Positions 35,534 through 44,318 of a DNA stretch of 64,000 nucleotides are shown one piece after another (positions within the stretch are counted from its first letter, which is position 1; each line of letters begins with the position of its first letter). The stretch spans positions 1,302,001 through 1,366,000 of the forward strand of contig NZ_VFPQ01000001.1 in assembly GCF_006716785.1 (NCBI RefSeq), written 5' to 3'. A program made the translations under genes and the position numbers. Under the pieces are notes generated by a model, which was given only the letters and a program-made list of their open reading frames with translations, was not told the origin of the DNA and did not search any database. Origin of the DNA: Thermopolyspora flexuosa (GTDB taxonomy: Bacteria; Actinomycetota; Actinomycetes; Streptosporangiales; Streptosporangiaceae).

Positions 35534-36232
35534 TCACGGCGGGGTGGTGAGCAGCGGGGTGGCGTCGTGCTCGGCCACCGGCGGCGGCTCGGCCACCCCG
35601 TGGATCGCGAGCACGGCCGCGTGGCCGGGGCGCGGGGCCAGGGCGCACAGCGCCATGACCAGGCCCGGGCGGCCCGCGAAGGCGAGCAGCGCGGGCGGCT
35701 CGTGCGGGGCGGAGACCGTCACCCCGCGCAGCGGGGCGCGCAGCCCGTCCCCGGTCGCCTTGAGCACCGCCTCCTTGCGGGTCCAGTACGCGATCAGCGC
35801 GGCCGCGCGCTCCGCCTCCGGCAGCCGCGCGTAGGCCTCGGCCTCGGCCGGGGCGAGCACGGCCTCGGCGAGCTCGGCGGCCCGGGCCGCGTGCCGTTCC
35901 ACGTCGATCCCGACCGGGCCGAGGTCGGTGACCGCGACCGCCACCCAGTCCCCCGAGTGGGACACCGACAGGTGGTACTCCCCGCCGGGCAGGTACGGCC
36001 TGCCGTGCGGGCGCCCGCAGCCGGCGCAGTCCCGGCGCAGCGGGACCTTCTCCGGCGGCAGGCCGAGCAGGCGGCCGAGCACGATCCGGCTCGTCGCGCA
36101 GCCGACCGTGAACCGGTCGCGGTCCTCGGGGCGCCGGTAGGCGTCCGCCCGGGCGCGCTCCTCGGCGGTGAACAGCTCCCGGTGCCACGGGCGGGCGGCC
36201 TCCGGCCGCGCCCACCAGACCTCGCAGACCAT
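35534..36232 (-). CDS. 4'-phosphopantetheinyl transferase
   Basis: Sfp-type enzyme that moves the phosphopantetheine arm from CoA to carrier proteins of fatty-acid, polyketide or peptide synthases. The magnesium-binding VGIDVERH and the WTRKEAVLKATGDG motif are both intact, and HLSVSHSGDWVAVA is the third family box. ATG 36232 gives 232 aa, the usual size; the frame continues upstream without similarity. No carrier-protein gene is close, so it likely serves enzymes elsewhere. Confidence 0.93.
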   Translation of the reverse strand: MVCEVWWARPEAARPWHRELFTAEERARADAYRRPEDRDRFTVGCATSRIVLGRLLGLPPEKVPLRRDCAGCGRPHGRPYLPGGEYHLSVSHSGDWVAVAVTDLGPVGIDVERHAARAAELAEAVLAPAEAEAYARLPEAERAAALIAYWTRKEAVLKATGDGLRAPLRGVTVSAPHEPPALLAFAGRPGLVMALCALAPRPGHAAVLAIHGVAEPPPVAEHDATPLLTTPP

Positions 36233-36365
36233 GCTCGTTTCGTACCACAGGCCCTCCGCCTGCCCCGCGCACCCTGCCCGCCCGGTCGCGCGTCCGGTGA
36301 CCTGGTCATACGCCGATAGGGTGACTAAGGTCAGAACTTCGGTCACGCCGCTTTAGGAGCCGAAG

Positions 36366-37163
36366 GTGGACGCGCAAGCCCTGGAGCAGATCACCGCCAT
36401 CGCCGATCCCATCGAGCGCGCCCGCGCCATCAGCCGGGCGATCGCCGCCGAGCAACGCATGGTCACCGAGCTCGCCCGGCTGCGCCGCGAGGCGATCGCC
36501 GAGGCCCAGTCCGCGGGCATGCGCCAGGACGAGATCGCCCGTCTGCTCGGGGTGTCGCCCGGCCGGGTGTCGCAGATGCGGCCCGCCACGGCGCGGGGCG
36601 CGAACGGGCAGCCGCCGCCGGTGGTCGTGCAGCGGGCGCTGCCGACCGACCCGGCGGTGCGCGGCTCGGCCTCCCTCTTCGTCACCGAGGCCGAACGCCA
36701 GGGCATCCGCGCCGACCGGCGCATGCTCTACGTCGGCCCCGAGCCCGCCACCGCCCCCGTCGCCGAGGCGCTCGGTGTGGCGGCCGGCGCCGACGTGCTC
36801 GCCCGCCGCAAGCTGCTGCTCGCCAACGGCGTCCCGGTGCGCGTCGCCACCAGCTTCTTCCGCCTCGACCTGTTCGGCGGCACGCCGATCGCCGAGGCCG
36901 GCGACTTCGTACGGCCCAGCCTCCAGTCCGCCATCGAGGCCCTCGGCTACCGGTTCGGCCACGCCGAGGAGTACCTGGTCGCCCGGCCGCCGGGCGAGAC
37001 CGAGGCGGAGACGCTGCGCCTCGACCCCGGCGAGTGGGTGGTCGAGGTGCTGCGCACCTCCTTCGCCACCGACGGCACGCCGGTGCACACCCTGCAGACC
37101 GTCTGCGCCGCCTCGCGGCACGTCTTCCCGATCGGCCAGGTGGCCGGGGCCGACGAGTTCTGA
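36366..37163 (+). CDS. Transcriptional regulator: helix-turn-helix plus UTRA effector domain
   Basis: 265-aa regulator. Residues about 10-75 are a simple helix-turn-helix (AEAQSAGMRQDEIARLLGVS then PGRVSQMR) close to sigma-like or XRE-like folds. Residues about 95-255 look like a UTRA ligand-binding domain: APVAEALGVAAGADVLARRK, SFFRLDLFGGTPIAE and LRLDPGEWVVEVLRTSFATD. UTRA normally follows a GntR winged helix, so the N-terminus here is unusual. GTG 36366 follows TAGGAGCC. The gene is divergent from the phosphopantetheinyl transferase gene. Effector is unknown. Confidence 0.78.
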   Translation: MDAQALEQITAIADPIERARAISRAIAAEQRMVTELARLRREAIAEAQSAGMRQDEIARLLGVSPGRVSQMRPATARGANGQPPPVVVQRALPTDPAVRGSASLFVTEAERQGIRADRRMLYVGPEPATAPVAEALGVAAGADVLARRKLLLANGVPVRVATSFFRLDLFGGTPIAEAGDFVRPSLQSAIEALGYRFGHAEEYLVARPPGETEAETLRLDPGEWVVEVLRTSFATDGTPVHTLQTVCAASRHVFPIGQVAGADEF

Positions 37164-37250
37164 GCGGGCCGTCCCCGGGCGCGCGGCGCCGCGTCCCCGC
37201 CGCTCCGGCCGGGCCGGACCCTCCGGTTCGGTTTTTTCGCGGATCTCCTA

Positions 37251-37256
37251 TACACT
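37251..37256 (+). promoter_or_regulatory. -10 box of tRNA-Ala copy 2
   Basis: TATACACTGG context, the same TACACT word as before copy 1, 37 bases before the mature tRNA. A run of T at 37230-37237 lies upstream. Confidence 0.5.
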
Positions 37257-37292
37257 GGCGTGGCGCCGCGCGGGCGAGGAACCCGCAGGCAC

Positions 37293-37365
37293 GGGGCTAT
37301 AGCGCAGTTGGTAGCGCGCCTCCATGGCATGGAGGAGGTCTGGGGTTCGAATCCCCATAGCTCCA
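37293..37365 (+). tRNA. tRNA-Ala(GGC), copy 2
   Basis: Identical in all 73 bases to the copy at 22212-22284, with G3-U70, anticodon GGC and discriminator A; CCA is not encoded. Confidence 0.98.
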
Positions 37366-37369
37366 CGGT

Positions 37370-37412
37370 CCGGCCTGGTCCGCCCACCATCCGGTGGGTA
37401 CGCCAGGCCGTT
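37370..37412 (+). terminator. Terminator of tRNA-Ala copy 2
   Basis: Nested hairpin: outer arms CGGCCTGG and CCAGGCCG, inner arms CCCACC and GGTGGG, followed by TTTCG. The inner hairpin matches that of copy 1 in sequence, so the flank as well as the tRNA was duplicated or kept. Confidence 0.7.
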
Positions 37413-37847
37413 TCGTTTTCCGGGCGTCCGGGGCGGCCGGGGCCGTGCCCGCCTCGCCGTACCGGGCGGAGCGGAGCGGGGGAGCGGGCCGCGGGGTGGG
37501 CGCCCCGGGGCGAAGAGGGTTATTCCTGCGGCGGGGATTGGCGAGATCAGACAAAGGAAGCGCGCTTTCGCGGGCATTCTTTCCACGTTCAACTGTCAAA
37601 TTTTTTCGCATTCACCTGCCAAGGTGTCGGCAGGGTCCGCCGGATCCGATCGGCGGGTATTGCCGGCCGCTTCCGGCCTCGCGCCGGCCGGGCCGCGGGG
37701 CGGGCGAGGAGGCCGGTGACGGCGGGTTTCGCGGTTGCGGGCGATCGGCGGGCGCCGGTGACGCGGTGCCGCGCGAATCCTCTGGGGGCATTAGCGCGCG
37801 CAGGTGTGCGTGTTACCGGAAAGCGATTTCGTGATGCAGGTCAACTC
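37413..37847. other. Region upstream of the conservon, no gene
   Basis: About 430 bases, with an AT-rich patch around 37575-37610 (CTGTCAAATTTTTTCGCATT). A small inverted repeat CCTGCC..GGCAGG lies at 37615-37634. Frames crossing it are shadows. Part may be regulatory for cvnA. Confidence 0.5.
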
Positions 37848-37876
37848 TTGAAGTGGCCGTGACGCGTGGGCATAGT
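37848..37876 (+). promoter_or_regulatory. Promoter of the cvnABCD operon
   Basis: -35 TTGAAG (37848-37853), exactly 17 bases, -10 CATAGT (37871-37876). Transcription would begin near 37884, inside the upstream part of the open frame, which argues for the ATG at 37974 as start. The palindrome CAACCTAGTTG follows at 37881-37891. Confidence 0.6.
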
Positions 37877-37973
37877 GGAGCAACCTAGTTGTAACACCCC
37901 GTCGTCACCATTTGGGGCCGAACCCGCCCCTACGGCTGTCAGTGCCCACAGTCGCACGAATGGACTTGGACCG

Positions 37974-40862
37974 ATGCACTCCCCCCCGCCGATCCGTACC
38001 AAGCTACTCCGGATCCTGCTGGTACCGCTGATCTCGATGGTCGTCCTGTGGGGGTTTATCGCCTTCTCGAACGCTGACGAACTCGTCGGTGCCAACGATT
38101 TCGACGACCGCTGGATGTCCACCGGCGCCCCCGCCCTGCGGCTCGTCGAGGAGCTGCAGAAGGAGCGCCGGCTCACCGCCGAGAGCCTGGGGAGCCCCTC
38201 GCCGGAGCTGGCCGGCCAGCGGAAGGCTACCGACGAGGCGGTGGAGCGGCTGCGGCAGGCGGTCACCTCGGACAGCGCCCTGACCGAGTCCGCCAAGACG
38301 ACCGCGGCGCGCATGCGCGAACTGCTGCGCCCGCTGGAGCTGCTGCGGCAGGTGCGGTCGCAGATCGACGAGGGGCGGCTCACCTCGCCCCACCGGATCG
38401 TCGAGGTCTACAGCAACCTGATCGACGAGGCGTACCGGCGCCTCGCCAACCGCGACCCCGGCAGCGCGGTGGCGAACGTCCCCGACATCCGCGGCGCCAC
38501 CGCGTACGGCGACAGCGCCGAGTACCTGGCGCGGGAGTACGCGCTGGTCGCCGCCGGGCTCCGGGTCGGCGCGATGACCACCACCGACCGGGCCGCGTTC
38601 GTGTCCGCGTTCACCGCCCGCCGCGACGCGCTCTCCGCCGCGCTGCGGGACGCCGGGCCGCGGCTGCGCCCGACCGTGGAGGAGCTGACCGCCAGCGTGG
38701 CGTACAAGCGGATCACCCAGGTGGAGGACCGCATCTTCAGCTGGAACTCCACCGGCCGGCCTCCGGTCAACGGCTCGCAGCTGCGGGACGACGTCGACGC
38801 CGTGGTCACGGCGATCCAGCAGGACAGCACGCGGGAGCTGGCGCGCGCCACGGACGAGCAGGAGGTGCTGCGCACCCGCGCCGCGGTGGTCGCGAGCCTG
38901 ATCCTGCTGCTCGGCGCGGGGGCCGTCGCCCTGTCGGTCTTCCTCTCCTACCGCTTCGGTAACTCGATGATCGCCGAGTTCCGGCGGCTCCAGGAGGCCG
39001 CCGCGCACATGGCGCGGGAACGGCTGCCGCGGGTCGTCGAGCGGCTGCGCAAGGGAGAGGACGTCGACGTCGAGGAGGAGGCGCCCGCGCTGCCCCCGGC
39101 GGACACCGCCGAGTTCAACGAGGTCGTCAAGTCCTTCTCCGCGGTGCAGCGCACCGCGGTCGAGGCCGCGGTCGGCCAGGCCACGCTGCGCAAGGGCATC
39201 GCCCAGGTCTTCCTCAACCTCGCCTGGCGCAACCAGGTGCTGCTGCAGCGGCAGCTCTCCCTGCTCGACACGATGGAGCGCCGGGTCGAGGAGCCGGAGA
39301 TCCTCGAGGACCTGTTCAAGCTCGACCACCTCACCACCCGTATGCGCCGCCACGCGGAGAACCTGATCATCCTCTCCGACGCGGCGCCCGCCCGCCGCTG
39401 GCGCGACCCGGTGCCGATCTACGACCTGGTCCGCAGCGCGGTGCTCGAGGTCGAGGACTACACCCGGGTCACGGTGTCCCCCATGCCCGACGCGCCCATG
39501 CTCGTCGGCTCGGCGGTCACCGACGTCATCCACCTCATCTCCGAGCTCGTGGAGAACGCCACCGTGTTCTCCCCGCCCGACACCACGGTGATGGTGCGGA
39601 GCACGAAGGCGGCGAACGGGTTCGCGCTGGAGATCGAGGACCGTGGCCTCGGCCTCAACCCGACCATGCTGGAGGAGCTGAACCAGCGGCTCGCCGACCC
39701 GCCCGAGTTCAACCTCGCCGACAGCGACCGGCTGGGCCTGTTCGTGGTGGCCCGGCTCGCCAACCGGCACAACATCAAGGTGCAGCTGCGGCCGTCGCCG
39801 TACGACGGCACCACCGCGATCGTGATGCTGCCCACCACGCTGCTGGTCACGCCGGAGACGCCCGGCTTCAACGCCCCGGCGCAGACCGCCGAGCCGGGCC
39901 GGGACCTGCGGGTGAACCGGCCGCTGCGGGCGCTGAGCACGGTGCCGGAGACGCGGGCCGCCACGGTCACCGCCGCCCCGCCCGCGCCCGCCGAGGCCGC
40001 GCCGATCGGCCTGTCCACCGACACCGCCATCCCCAAGGTGAGCCCGGTGACCGGGTCGCCGATCGGCTCGGCGGCCGGGCCGTTCGGCGGGTCCTCCGGG
40101 CCGCTGCGGCAGCCGTACGCGGCGCCGGTCGGGCCGTCCCCCTCGCCGGTCGCCGCCCCCGGCACCGGCGGGGCCACGGGGCCGTCCGGCGGTGAGCCGC
40201 CGCGGATCGCCGGCGCCGCCGCGCCGCCCGCGTCGGGCAGCGGGTCCGGACCGGCGTCCGCGTTCGCCCCGCCGTACGGCTCGGGCGCGCCCACGGCCGC
40301 CTTCCCGGCGCCGCCCGCCCCGGCGCAGAGCGGCGGCCCCGCCGCGGAGCCGGCGGACTCCGGCTACCGCTCGCCGTGGTTCGACCGGGAGCGGCCGGAG
40401 CCGAAGACCCCCTCCAGCGTGTTCACACCCCCGCCACCGGCTCCCGCGATGCCGCCGCCCGCGTCGCGACCGGCCGCCACCCGGCCGCCGGCGCCGGAGC
40501 CGGTGGACGACGATGACGACGACCTCGACGGGCTGCCGCGGCGGATCCCGCAGGCAAGCCTCGCGCCGCAGCTGCGCAAGCGGCTCGGCCAGGAGGAGGT
40601 CTCGACGCGATCGCCGGAAGAGCTGAAGAACCTGATGTCGTCCATGCAGCGCGGCTGGCAGCAGGGCCGCAGGCTGGTCGAGCAGGCGACCGGCCAGGCG
40701 CCCGGCCCGGAGACCGGCCGGGGGATCGGCCACCCCGTGTCCCGGCCGGGGGCCTCCGGCGAGGGATACGGCCAGCCCGAGCGGCGACGCGGTCAGACCG
40801 AGCAGGGACACGACATGTGGATTCGAAAGGACGGCAACCCCGATGTCCGACCCCAGAACTGA
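37974..40862 (+). CDS. cvnA: Conservon sensor-like histidine kinase ATPase with nitrate-sensing domain
   Basis: First gene of a conservon. About 962 aa: a membrane helix near residue 8-30 (LLRILLVPLISMVVLWGFIA), an extracytoplasmic helical nitrate/nitrite-sensor-like domain up to about residue 300, a second helix (AAVVASLILLLGAGAVALSV), a HAMP-like linker, and a GHKL ATPase with N box ISELVENATVFSPPD and G box EDRGLGLNPTMLEEL. No canonical phospho-acceptor histidine box is obvious. The last 320 residues are Pro/Ala/Gly-rich and end in a helix (LKNLMSSMQRGWQQGRRLVE). The frame is open to GTG 37866, but the promoter lies there. It overlaps cvnB by 20 bases. Confidence 0.92.
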   Translation: MHSPPPIRTKLLRILLVPLISMVVLWGFIAFSNADELVGANDFDDRWMSTGAPALRLVEELQKERRLTAESLGSPSPELAGQRKATDEAVERLRQAVTSDSALTESAKTTAARMRELLRPLELLRQVRSQIDEGRLTSPHRIVEVYSNLIDEAYRRLANRDPGSAVANVPDIRGATAYGDSAEYLAREYALVAAGLRVGAMTTTDRAAFVSAFTARRDALSAALRDAGPRLRPTVEELTASVAYKRITQVEDRIFSWNSTGRPPVNGSQLRDDVDAVVTAIQQDSTRELARATDEQEVLRTRAAVVASLILLLGAGAVALSVFLSYRFGNSMIAEFRRLQEAAAHMARERLPRVVERLRKGEDVDVEEEAPALPPADTAEFNEVVKSFSAVQRTAVEAAVGQATLRKGIAQVFLNLAWRNQVLLQRQLSLLDTMERRVEEPEILEDLFKLDHLTTRMRRHAENLIILSDAAPARRWRDPVPIYDLVRSAVLEVEDYTRVTVSPMPDAPMLVGSAVTDVIHLISELVENATVFSPPDTTVMVRSTKAANGFALEIEDRGLGLNPTMLEELNQRLADPPEFNLADSDRLGLFVVARLANRHNIKVQLRPSPYDGTTAIVMLPTTLLVTPETPGFNAPAQTAEPGRDLRVNRPLRALSTVPETRAATVTAAPPAPAEAAPIGLSTDTAIPKVSPVTGSPIGSAAGPFGGSSGPLRQPYAAPVGPSPSPVAAPGTGGATGPSGGEPPRIAGAAAPPASGSGSGPASAFAPPYGSGAPTAAFPAPPAPAQSGGPAAEPADSGYRSPWFDRERPEPKTPSSVFTPPPPAPAMPPPASRPAATRPPAPEPVDDDDDDLDGLPRRIPQASLAPQLRKRLGQEEVSTRSPEELKNLMSSMQRGWQQGRRLVEQATGQAPGPETGRGIGHPVSRPGASGEGYGQPERRRGQTEQGHDMWIRKDGNPDVRPQN

Positions 40863-41268
40863 GCTGAGCTGGCTGCTCGACGACCTGACCAGGCGAGTTC
40901 CGGGCATCCGGCACGCGATCGTGCTCTCCGCCGACGGGCTCGCCATGGGCGGGTCCCGCAACCTCACCCTGGAGGACGCCGAGCACCTGTCCGCGATCGC
41001 CGCGGGCAGCCACAGCCTGGCGCTCGGCGCGGGGCGTCACTTCGGCATGGGCGGTGTGCGGCAGACCATCATCGAGCTCGAGGGTGGTTTCCTGTTCATC
41101 ACCGCGGCCGGGCAGGGCGCCCGTCTCGCCGTGATCGCGGAGGCCGACGCCGAGCTCGGCATGATCACCTATGAGATGGCGTTGTTGGTGAAGCGTGTCG
41201 GCGAGCACCTGTCGACCCAGCCGCGGGTCGCTGCGCCGGCCCCGGCCTGGAACGGCGCACAGCAGTGA
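40843..41268 (+). CDS. cvnB: Roadblock/LC7 domain protein of the conservon
   Basis: Second conservon gene, 141 aa. The roadblock/LC7 fold is clear: ELSWLLDDLTRRVPGIRHAI, then VLSADGLAMGGSRNL and FLFITAAGQGARLAVIAEAD. Such proteins bind small Ras-like GTPases and act as regulators (GTPase-activating or guanine-exchange) of the CvnD GTPase; this is family knowledge. It begins within the end of cvnA and overlaps cvnC as GTGA, so the four genes are translated as a unit. Confidence 0.95.
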   Translation: MSDPRTELSWLLDDLTRRVPGIRHAIVLSADGLAMGGSRNLTLEDAEHLSAIAAGSHSLALGAGRHFGMGGVRQTIIELEGGFLFITAAGQGARLAVIAEADAELGMITYEMALLVKRVGEHLSTQPRVAAPAPAWNGAQQ

Positions 41269-41615
41269 CCATCGAGGGTCCCGGGCCGCTCATCAGGCTC
41301 TTCGGCCTCACCAAGGGCCGGGCGCGCCCGGTCGGTGAACCGATCGACCTGGTGGCCATCGTCACCACGCTCCGCATGCCGGTGGAACCCACCGACCTGA
41401 TACCGGAGCAGATGGAGGTGCTGAGGATGTGCCGCAGGCCCACGCCGGTGGCGGACGTGGCGGCACAGCTCAAGCTGCCGCTCAACGTGACCCGGGTGAT
41501 CCTCGGCGACCTGCGGCGTGAGGGACTGGTGGCCATCGATCGTCCGCGACCGGTGGCTCAGTCGATCGACGAACGTATCTACAGGGAAGTGCTGCATGGA
41601 CTTCGCAGCCTCTGA
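41265..41615 (+). CDS. cvnC: DUF742 protein of the conservon
   Basis: Third conservon gene, 116 aa, DUF742. It has a predicted winged-helix character: EQMEVLRMCRRPTPVADVAA then QLKLPLNVTRVILGDLRREG. The GTG start overlaps the cvnB stop. DUF742 proteins always sit between roadblock and GTPase genes; DNA binding is suspected from fold but unproven. It overlaps cvnD by 20 bases. Confidence 0.95.
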   Translation: MTIEGPGPLIRLFGLTKGRARPVGEPIDLVAIVTTLRMPVEPTDLIPEQMEVLRMCRRPTPVADVAAQLKLPLNVTRVILGDLRREGLVAIDRPRPVAQSIDERIYREVLHGLRSL

Positions 41616-42201
41616 AGCGAGTGCGACCACGGCCCCGCCGGCCCTGGCGATCAAGATTCTCATCGCCGGGGGCTTCGGCGTGGGGAAGACCACCCTGGTC
41701 GGGACGATCAGCGAGATCCGGCCGCTGCACACCGAGGAGTTCCTCAGCGATCGCAGCATCGGCATCGACGACACCTCGGGTGTGGAGGGCAAGGTCACCA
41801 CGACGGTGGCGCTCGACTTCGGCCGTATCACCATCCGGGAAGGGTTGTGGCTCTACCTGTTCGGCACCCCCGGACAGGACCGGTTCTGGTTCATGTGGGA
41901 CGAGCTGGCGGTGGGGGCGCTCGGCGCCGTCGTGCTCGCCGACACCCGCCGCCTGCAGGACTGCTTCCCGGCGGTCGACTACTTCGAGCAGCGCGGCATC
42001 CCCTTCGTGGTGGGGGTGAACTGCTTCGACGGAGCCCGCCGTTACGAGGTGAGCAAGATCCGCAAGGCGCTGGGCATCGCCCCGCAGATCCCGATCATCC
42101 TGTGCGACGTGCGCGAGCGCGAGTCGGTCAAGGAGGTGCTCACCACACTCGTCACCTACGCGGTGAAGGGTGTGCCCGTCGACCCCCATCCCGTGGGCTG
42201 A
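41596..42201 (+). CDS. cvnD: Conservon ATP/GTP-binding GTPase
   Basis: Fourth conservon gene, 201 aa, a Ras/Rab-like small GTPase. The P-loop is GGFGVGKTT at 25-33; switch I region includes TVALDFGRI; switch II is FGTPGQDRFWFMW, with the catalytic glutamine position occupied by Gln as in Ras DxxGQ. The NKxD-equivalent reads VNCFDG, a known variation of this family. ATG 41596 lies inside the end of cvnC. It should report the state of the CvnA/CvnB complex, as in Streptomyces conservons. Confidence 0.95.
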   Translation: MDFAASEASATTAPPALAIKILIAGGFGVGKTTLVGTISEIRPLHTEEFLSDRSIGIDDTSGVEGKVTTTVALDFGRITIREGLWLYLFGTPGQDRFWFMWDELAVGALGAVVLADTRRLQDCFPAVDYFEQRGIPFVVGVNCFDGARRYEVSKIRKALGIAPQIPIILCDVRERESVKEVLTTLVTYAVKGVPVDPHPVG

Positions 42202-42563
42202 CCAGGGCACCCGCGGACCCCGGCGACGTCCCAGGGCGCCCGGATGCCGGGACGGCCCGGCACCGGTCCCGGCGAGCCGGACGCGTGCCGTACCCGAGCC
42301 GGCGCGTCCGGCCCTGCGGCCCGGGGTACGGCACGGCCGCCTGCGCGCCGCCGGACGCCCGCGGGCGAAGCGGGCCGACCGGATGAACCGAGCCCGTGGC
42401 GTCGATCCTCACCCGGCGCCAGGGGCTCGGTCGTCGCGCCTTAGAGCGCTTTATGCGCATTTCTGGTGATACGTACTGCTATTGACCGATCACGCATTGT
42501 CAGTGGCCGGTAATACTCTGAAAGGGCCCTGCACGGCGGGCCGCCCCGGGCGGTCCCTCATCG
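42202..42563. other. 362-base spacer after the conservon
   Basis: Holds one long terminator hairpin, then an AT-rich patch at 42440-42520 with GGTAATACT at about 42509-42517, a likely -10 region for the ABC exporter operon. No gene. Confidence 0.55.
42284..42335 (+). terminator. Terminator of the conservon operon
   Basis: CGTGCCGTACCC (42284-42295) and GGGTACGGCACG (42324-42335) are perfect 12-base complements; the 28-base loop contains a smaller GC hairpin. It again contains the GCCGTACC word. Confidence 0.7.
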
Positions 42564-44318
42564 GTGAGGAGCGTGGTCGAGTCGAGTTCGCTATGGCGTC
42601 TTAAGTCGTACCTGCGCCCGCATCTGTGGGCGCTCGTGCTGATCTGGGTCGCGGCGACCGCTGGCATCGCGGTCGGCATCGTGATCCCGCTGGTGAGCAA
42701 GGAGATCATCGACGGGCCGGTGCGCCACGGCGACGCGGGCGCGCTGCTCCCGCTCGGCCTGCTCGCCCTCGGCCTCGGCGTGGCCGAGGCGTTCCTCATC
42801 TTCCTGCGCAGGTGGACCCAGGTGCGGCCGGTGCTCGGCATGGAGACCGCGCTGCGCGACGACCTCTACCGCCACCTGCAGCGGCTGCCGATGAGCTTCC
42901 ACGACGAATGGCAGTCGGGCCAGCTGCTCTCCCGCGCCACCACGGACCTGTCCACGATCCGGCGCTTCTTCGGGTTCGGGCTGCTGTTCCTCGTGATGAA
43001 CGTGGTCCAGCTCGGCACCGTGACCGCGCTGCTGCTGCACATGCACTGGCCGCTCGGCCTGCTCGTGCTCGCCACCGCGGTGCCGATCATCGTGCTGTCG
43101 GTGCGGTTCGAGCGGCGCTACCGCAAGGTCTCCCGGCAGGTCCAGGACGAGCAGGGCGACCTCGCCACCCTGGTCGAGGAGTCCGCGCTCGGCATCCGCA
43201 CGATCAAGGCGTTCGGCCGGCGGCACCACGTCTACGAGGGCTACGACGAGGCCGCCCGCCGGGTGCGCGGCACGATCATGCACAAGGTGCGGCTCTCCTC
43301 CCGGTTCTTCACCCTCGTGGAGGTGATCCCGAACGTCACGCTCGCCCTCGTGCTGCTGCTCGGCGCGCTCGCCGTGGGCGCGGGCGGGCTCACCGTCGGC
43401 ACCCTGGTCGCGTTCACCACGCTCGTGCTGCAGCTCGGCTGGCCGATCTCCTCGCTCGGCTACATCCTCGCCCTCGGCCAGGAGGCGATGACCGCCGCCG
43501 ACCGGGTGCTGGAGGTGCTCGACACCCGCCCGGCGATCGTCGGCGGCCCGATCGTGCTCGAGCGGCCGCGCGGCCACGTGCGGTTCGAGGGCGCCGGGTT
43601 CCGCTTCCCCGGCGCCGACCGGCCGGTGCTGCACGACGTGTGGCTCGAGGTACGGCCCGGCGAGACGCTCGCCGTGGTGGGCGCGACCGGATCCGGCAAG
43701 ACCACGCTCACCGCGCTCGTGCCCCGGCTGCGCGACGTCACCGAGGGCCGGGTCACCATCGACGGCCACGACGTGCGCGACCTGACGCTGCCCACGCTGC
43801 GCTCGGTGGTCGCCACCGCCTTCGAGGAGCCCACGCTGTTCTCGATGAGCGTGCGGGAGAACCTCATGCTCGGCAACCCGCACGCCACCGAACGGGAGCT
43901 GCGCGAGGCGCTGGAGATCGCCCAGGCGACCTTCGCCTACGACCTGCCGTGGGGGCTCGACACCCGGATCGGCGAGCAGGGCATGTCGCTGTCCGGCGGG
44001 CAGCGGCAGCGGCTCGCGCTCGCCCGGGCCGTGCTCGCCCGGCCGCGGGTGCTCGTGCTCGACGACACGCTGTCCGCGCTCGACGTGGAGACCGAGGCGC
44101 TGGTGGAGGCGGCGCTGCGGGAGGTGCTCAGCGACGTGACCGGCATCGTGGTCGCGCACCGGGCCTCCACCGTGCTGCTCGCCGACAAGGTCGCGCTGCT
44201 CAGCGGCGGCACGGTGACCCACGTCGGCCGCCACCAGGAGCTGCTCGCCCGGGTGCCCGAGTACCGCGCGCTGCTCGCCCAGGACGCCGACCTCGACCCC
44301 GAGGGGGTGCTGCGATGA
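42564..44318 (+). CDS. ABC exporter half-transporter with degenerate ATP site (subunit 1)
   Basis: Type IV ABC exporter half, 584 aa: six membrane helices over residues about 15-300, then an ATPase. Walker A is GATGSGKTT, signature LSGGQRQRLALAR, Walker B VLVLDDTLSALD and H-loop VVAHRAST. The residue after Walker B is Asp where a catalytic Glu is usual, so the site formed with this Walker B is degenerate. This is the pattern of heterodimeric exporters such as BmrCD or TM287/288. It starts near GTG 42564 with no ideal ribosome-binding site; GTG 42573 is possible. The next gene overlaps its stop. Confidence 0.92.
   Translation: MRSVVESSSLWRLKSYLRPHLWALVLIWVAATAGIAVGIVIPLVSKEIIDGPVRHGDAGALLPLGLLALGLGVAEAFLIFLRRWTQVRPVLGMETALRDDLYRHLQRLPMSFHDEWQSGQLLSRATTDLSTIRRFFGFGLLFLVMNVVQLGTVTALLLHMHWPLGLLVLATAVPIIVLSVRFERRYRKVSRQVQDEQGDLATLVEESALGIRTIKAFGRRHHVYEGYDEAARRVRGTIMHKVRLSSRFFTLVEVIPNVTLALVLLLGALAVGAGGLTVGTLVAFTTLVLQLGWPISSLGYILALGQEAMTAADRVLEVLDTRPAIVGGPIVLERPRGHVRFEGAGFRFPGADRPVLHDVWLEVRPGETLAVVGATGSGKTTLTALVPRLRDVTEGRVTIDGHDVRDLTLPTLRSVVATAFEEPTLFSMSVRENLMLGNPHATERELREALEIAQATFAYDLPWGLDTRIGEQGMSLSGGQRQRLALARAVLARPRVLVLDDTLSALDVETEALVEAALREVLSDVTGIVVAHRASTVLLADKVALLSGGTVTHVGRHQELLARVPEYRALLAQDADLDPEGVLR

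Noticed and set aside
38004-40967. A 987-codon open frame antisense to cvnA
   Set aside because: It is a compositional shadow of the GC-rich cvnA codons: Arg/Gly/Val/Asp-rich, no domain, and cvnA itself has clear membrane and ATPase motifs.
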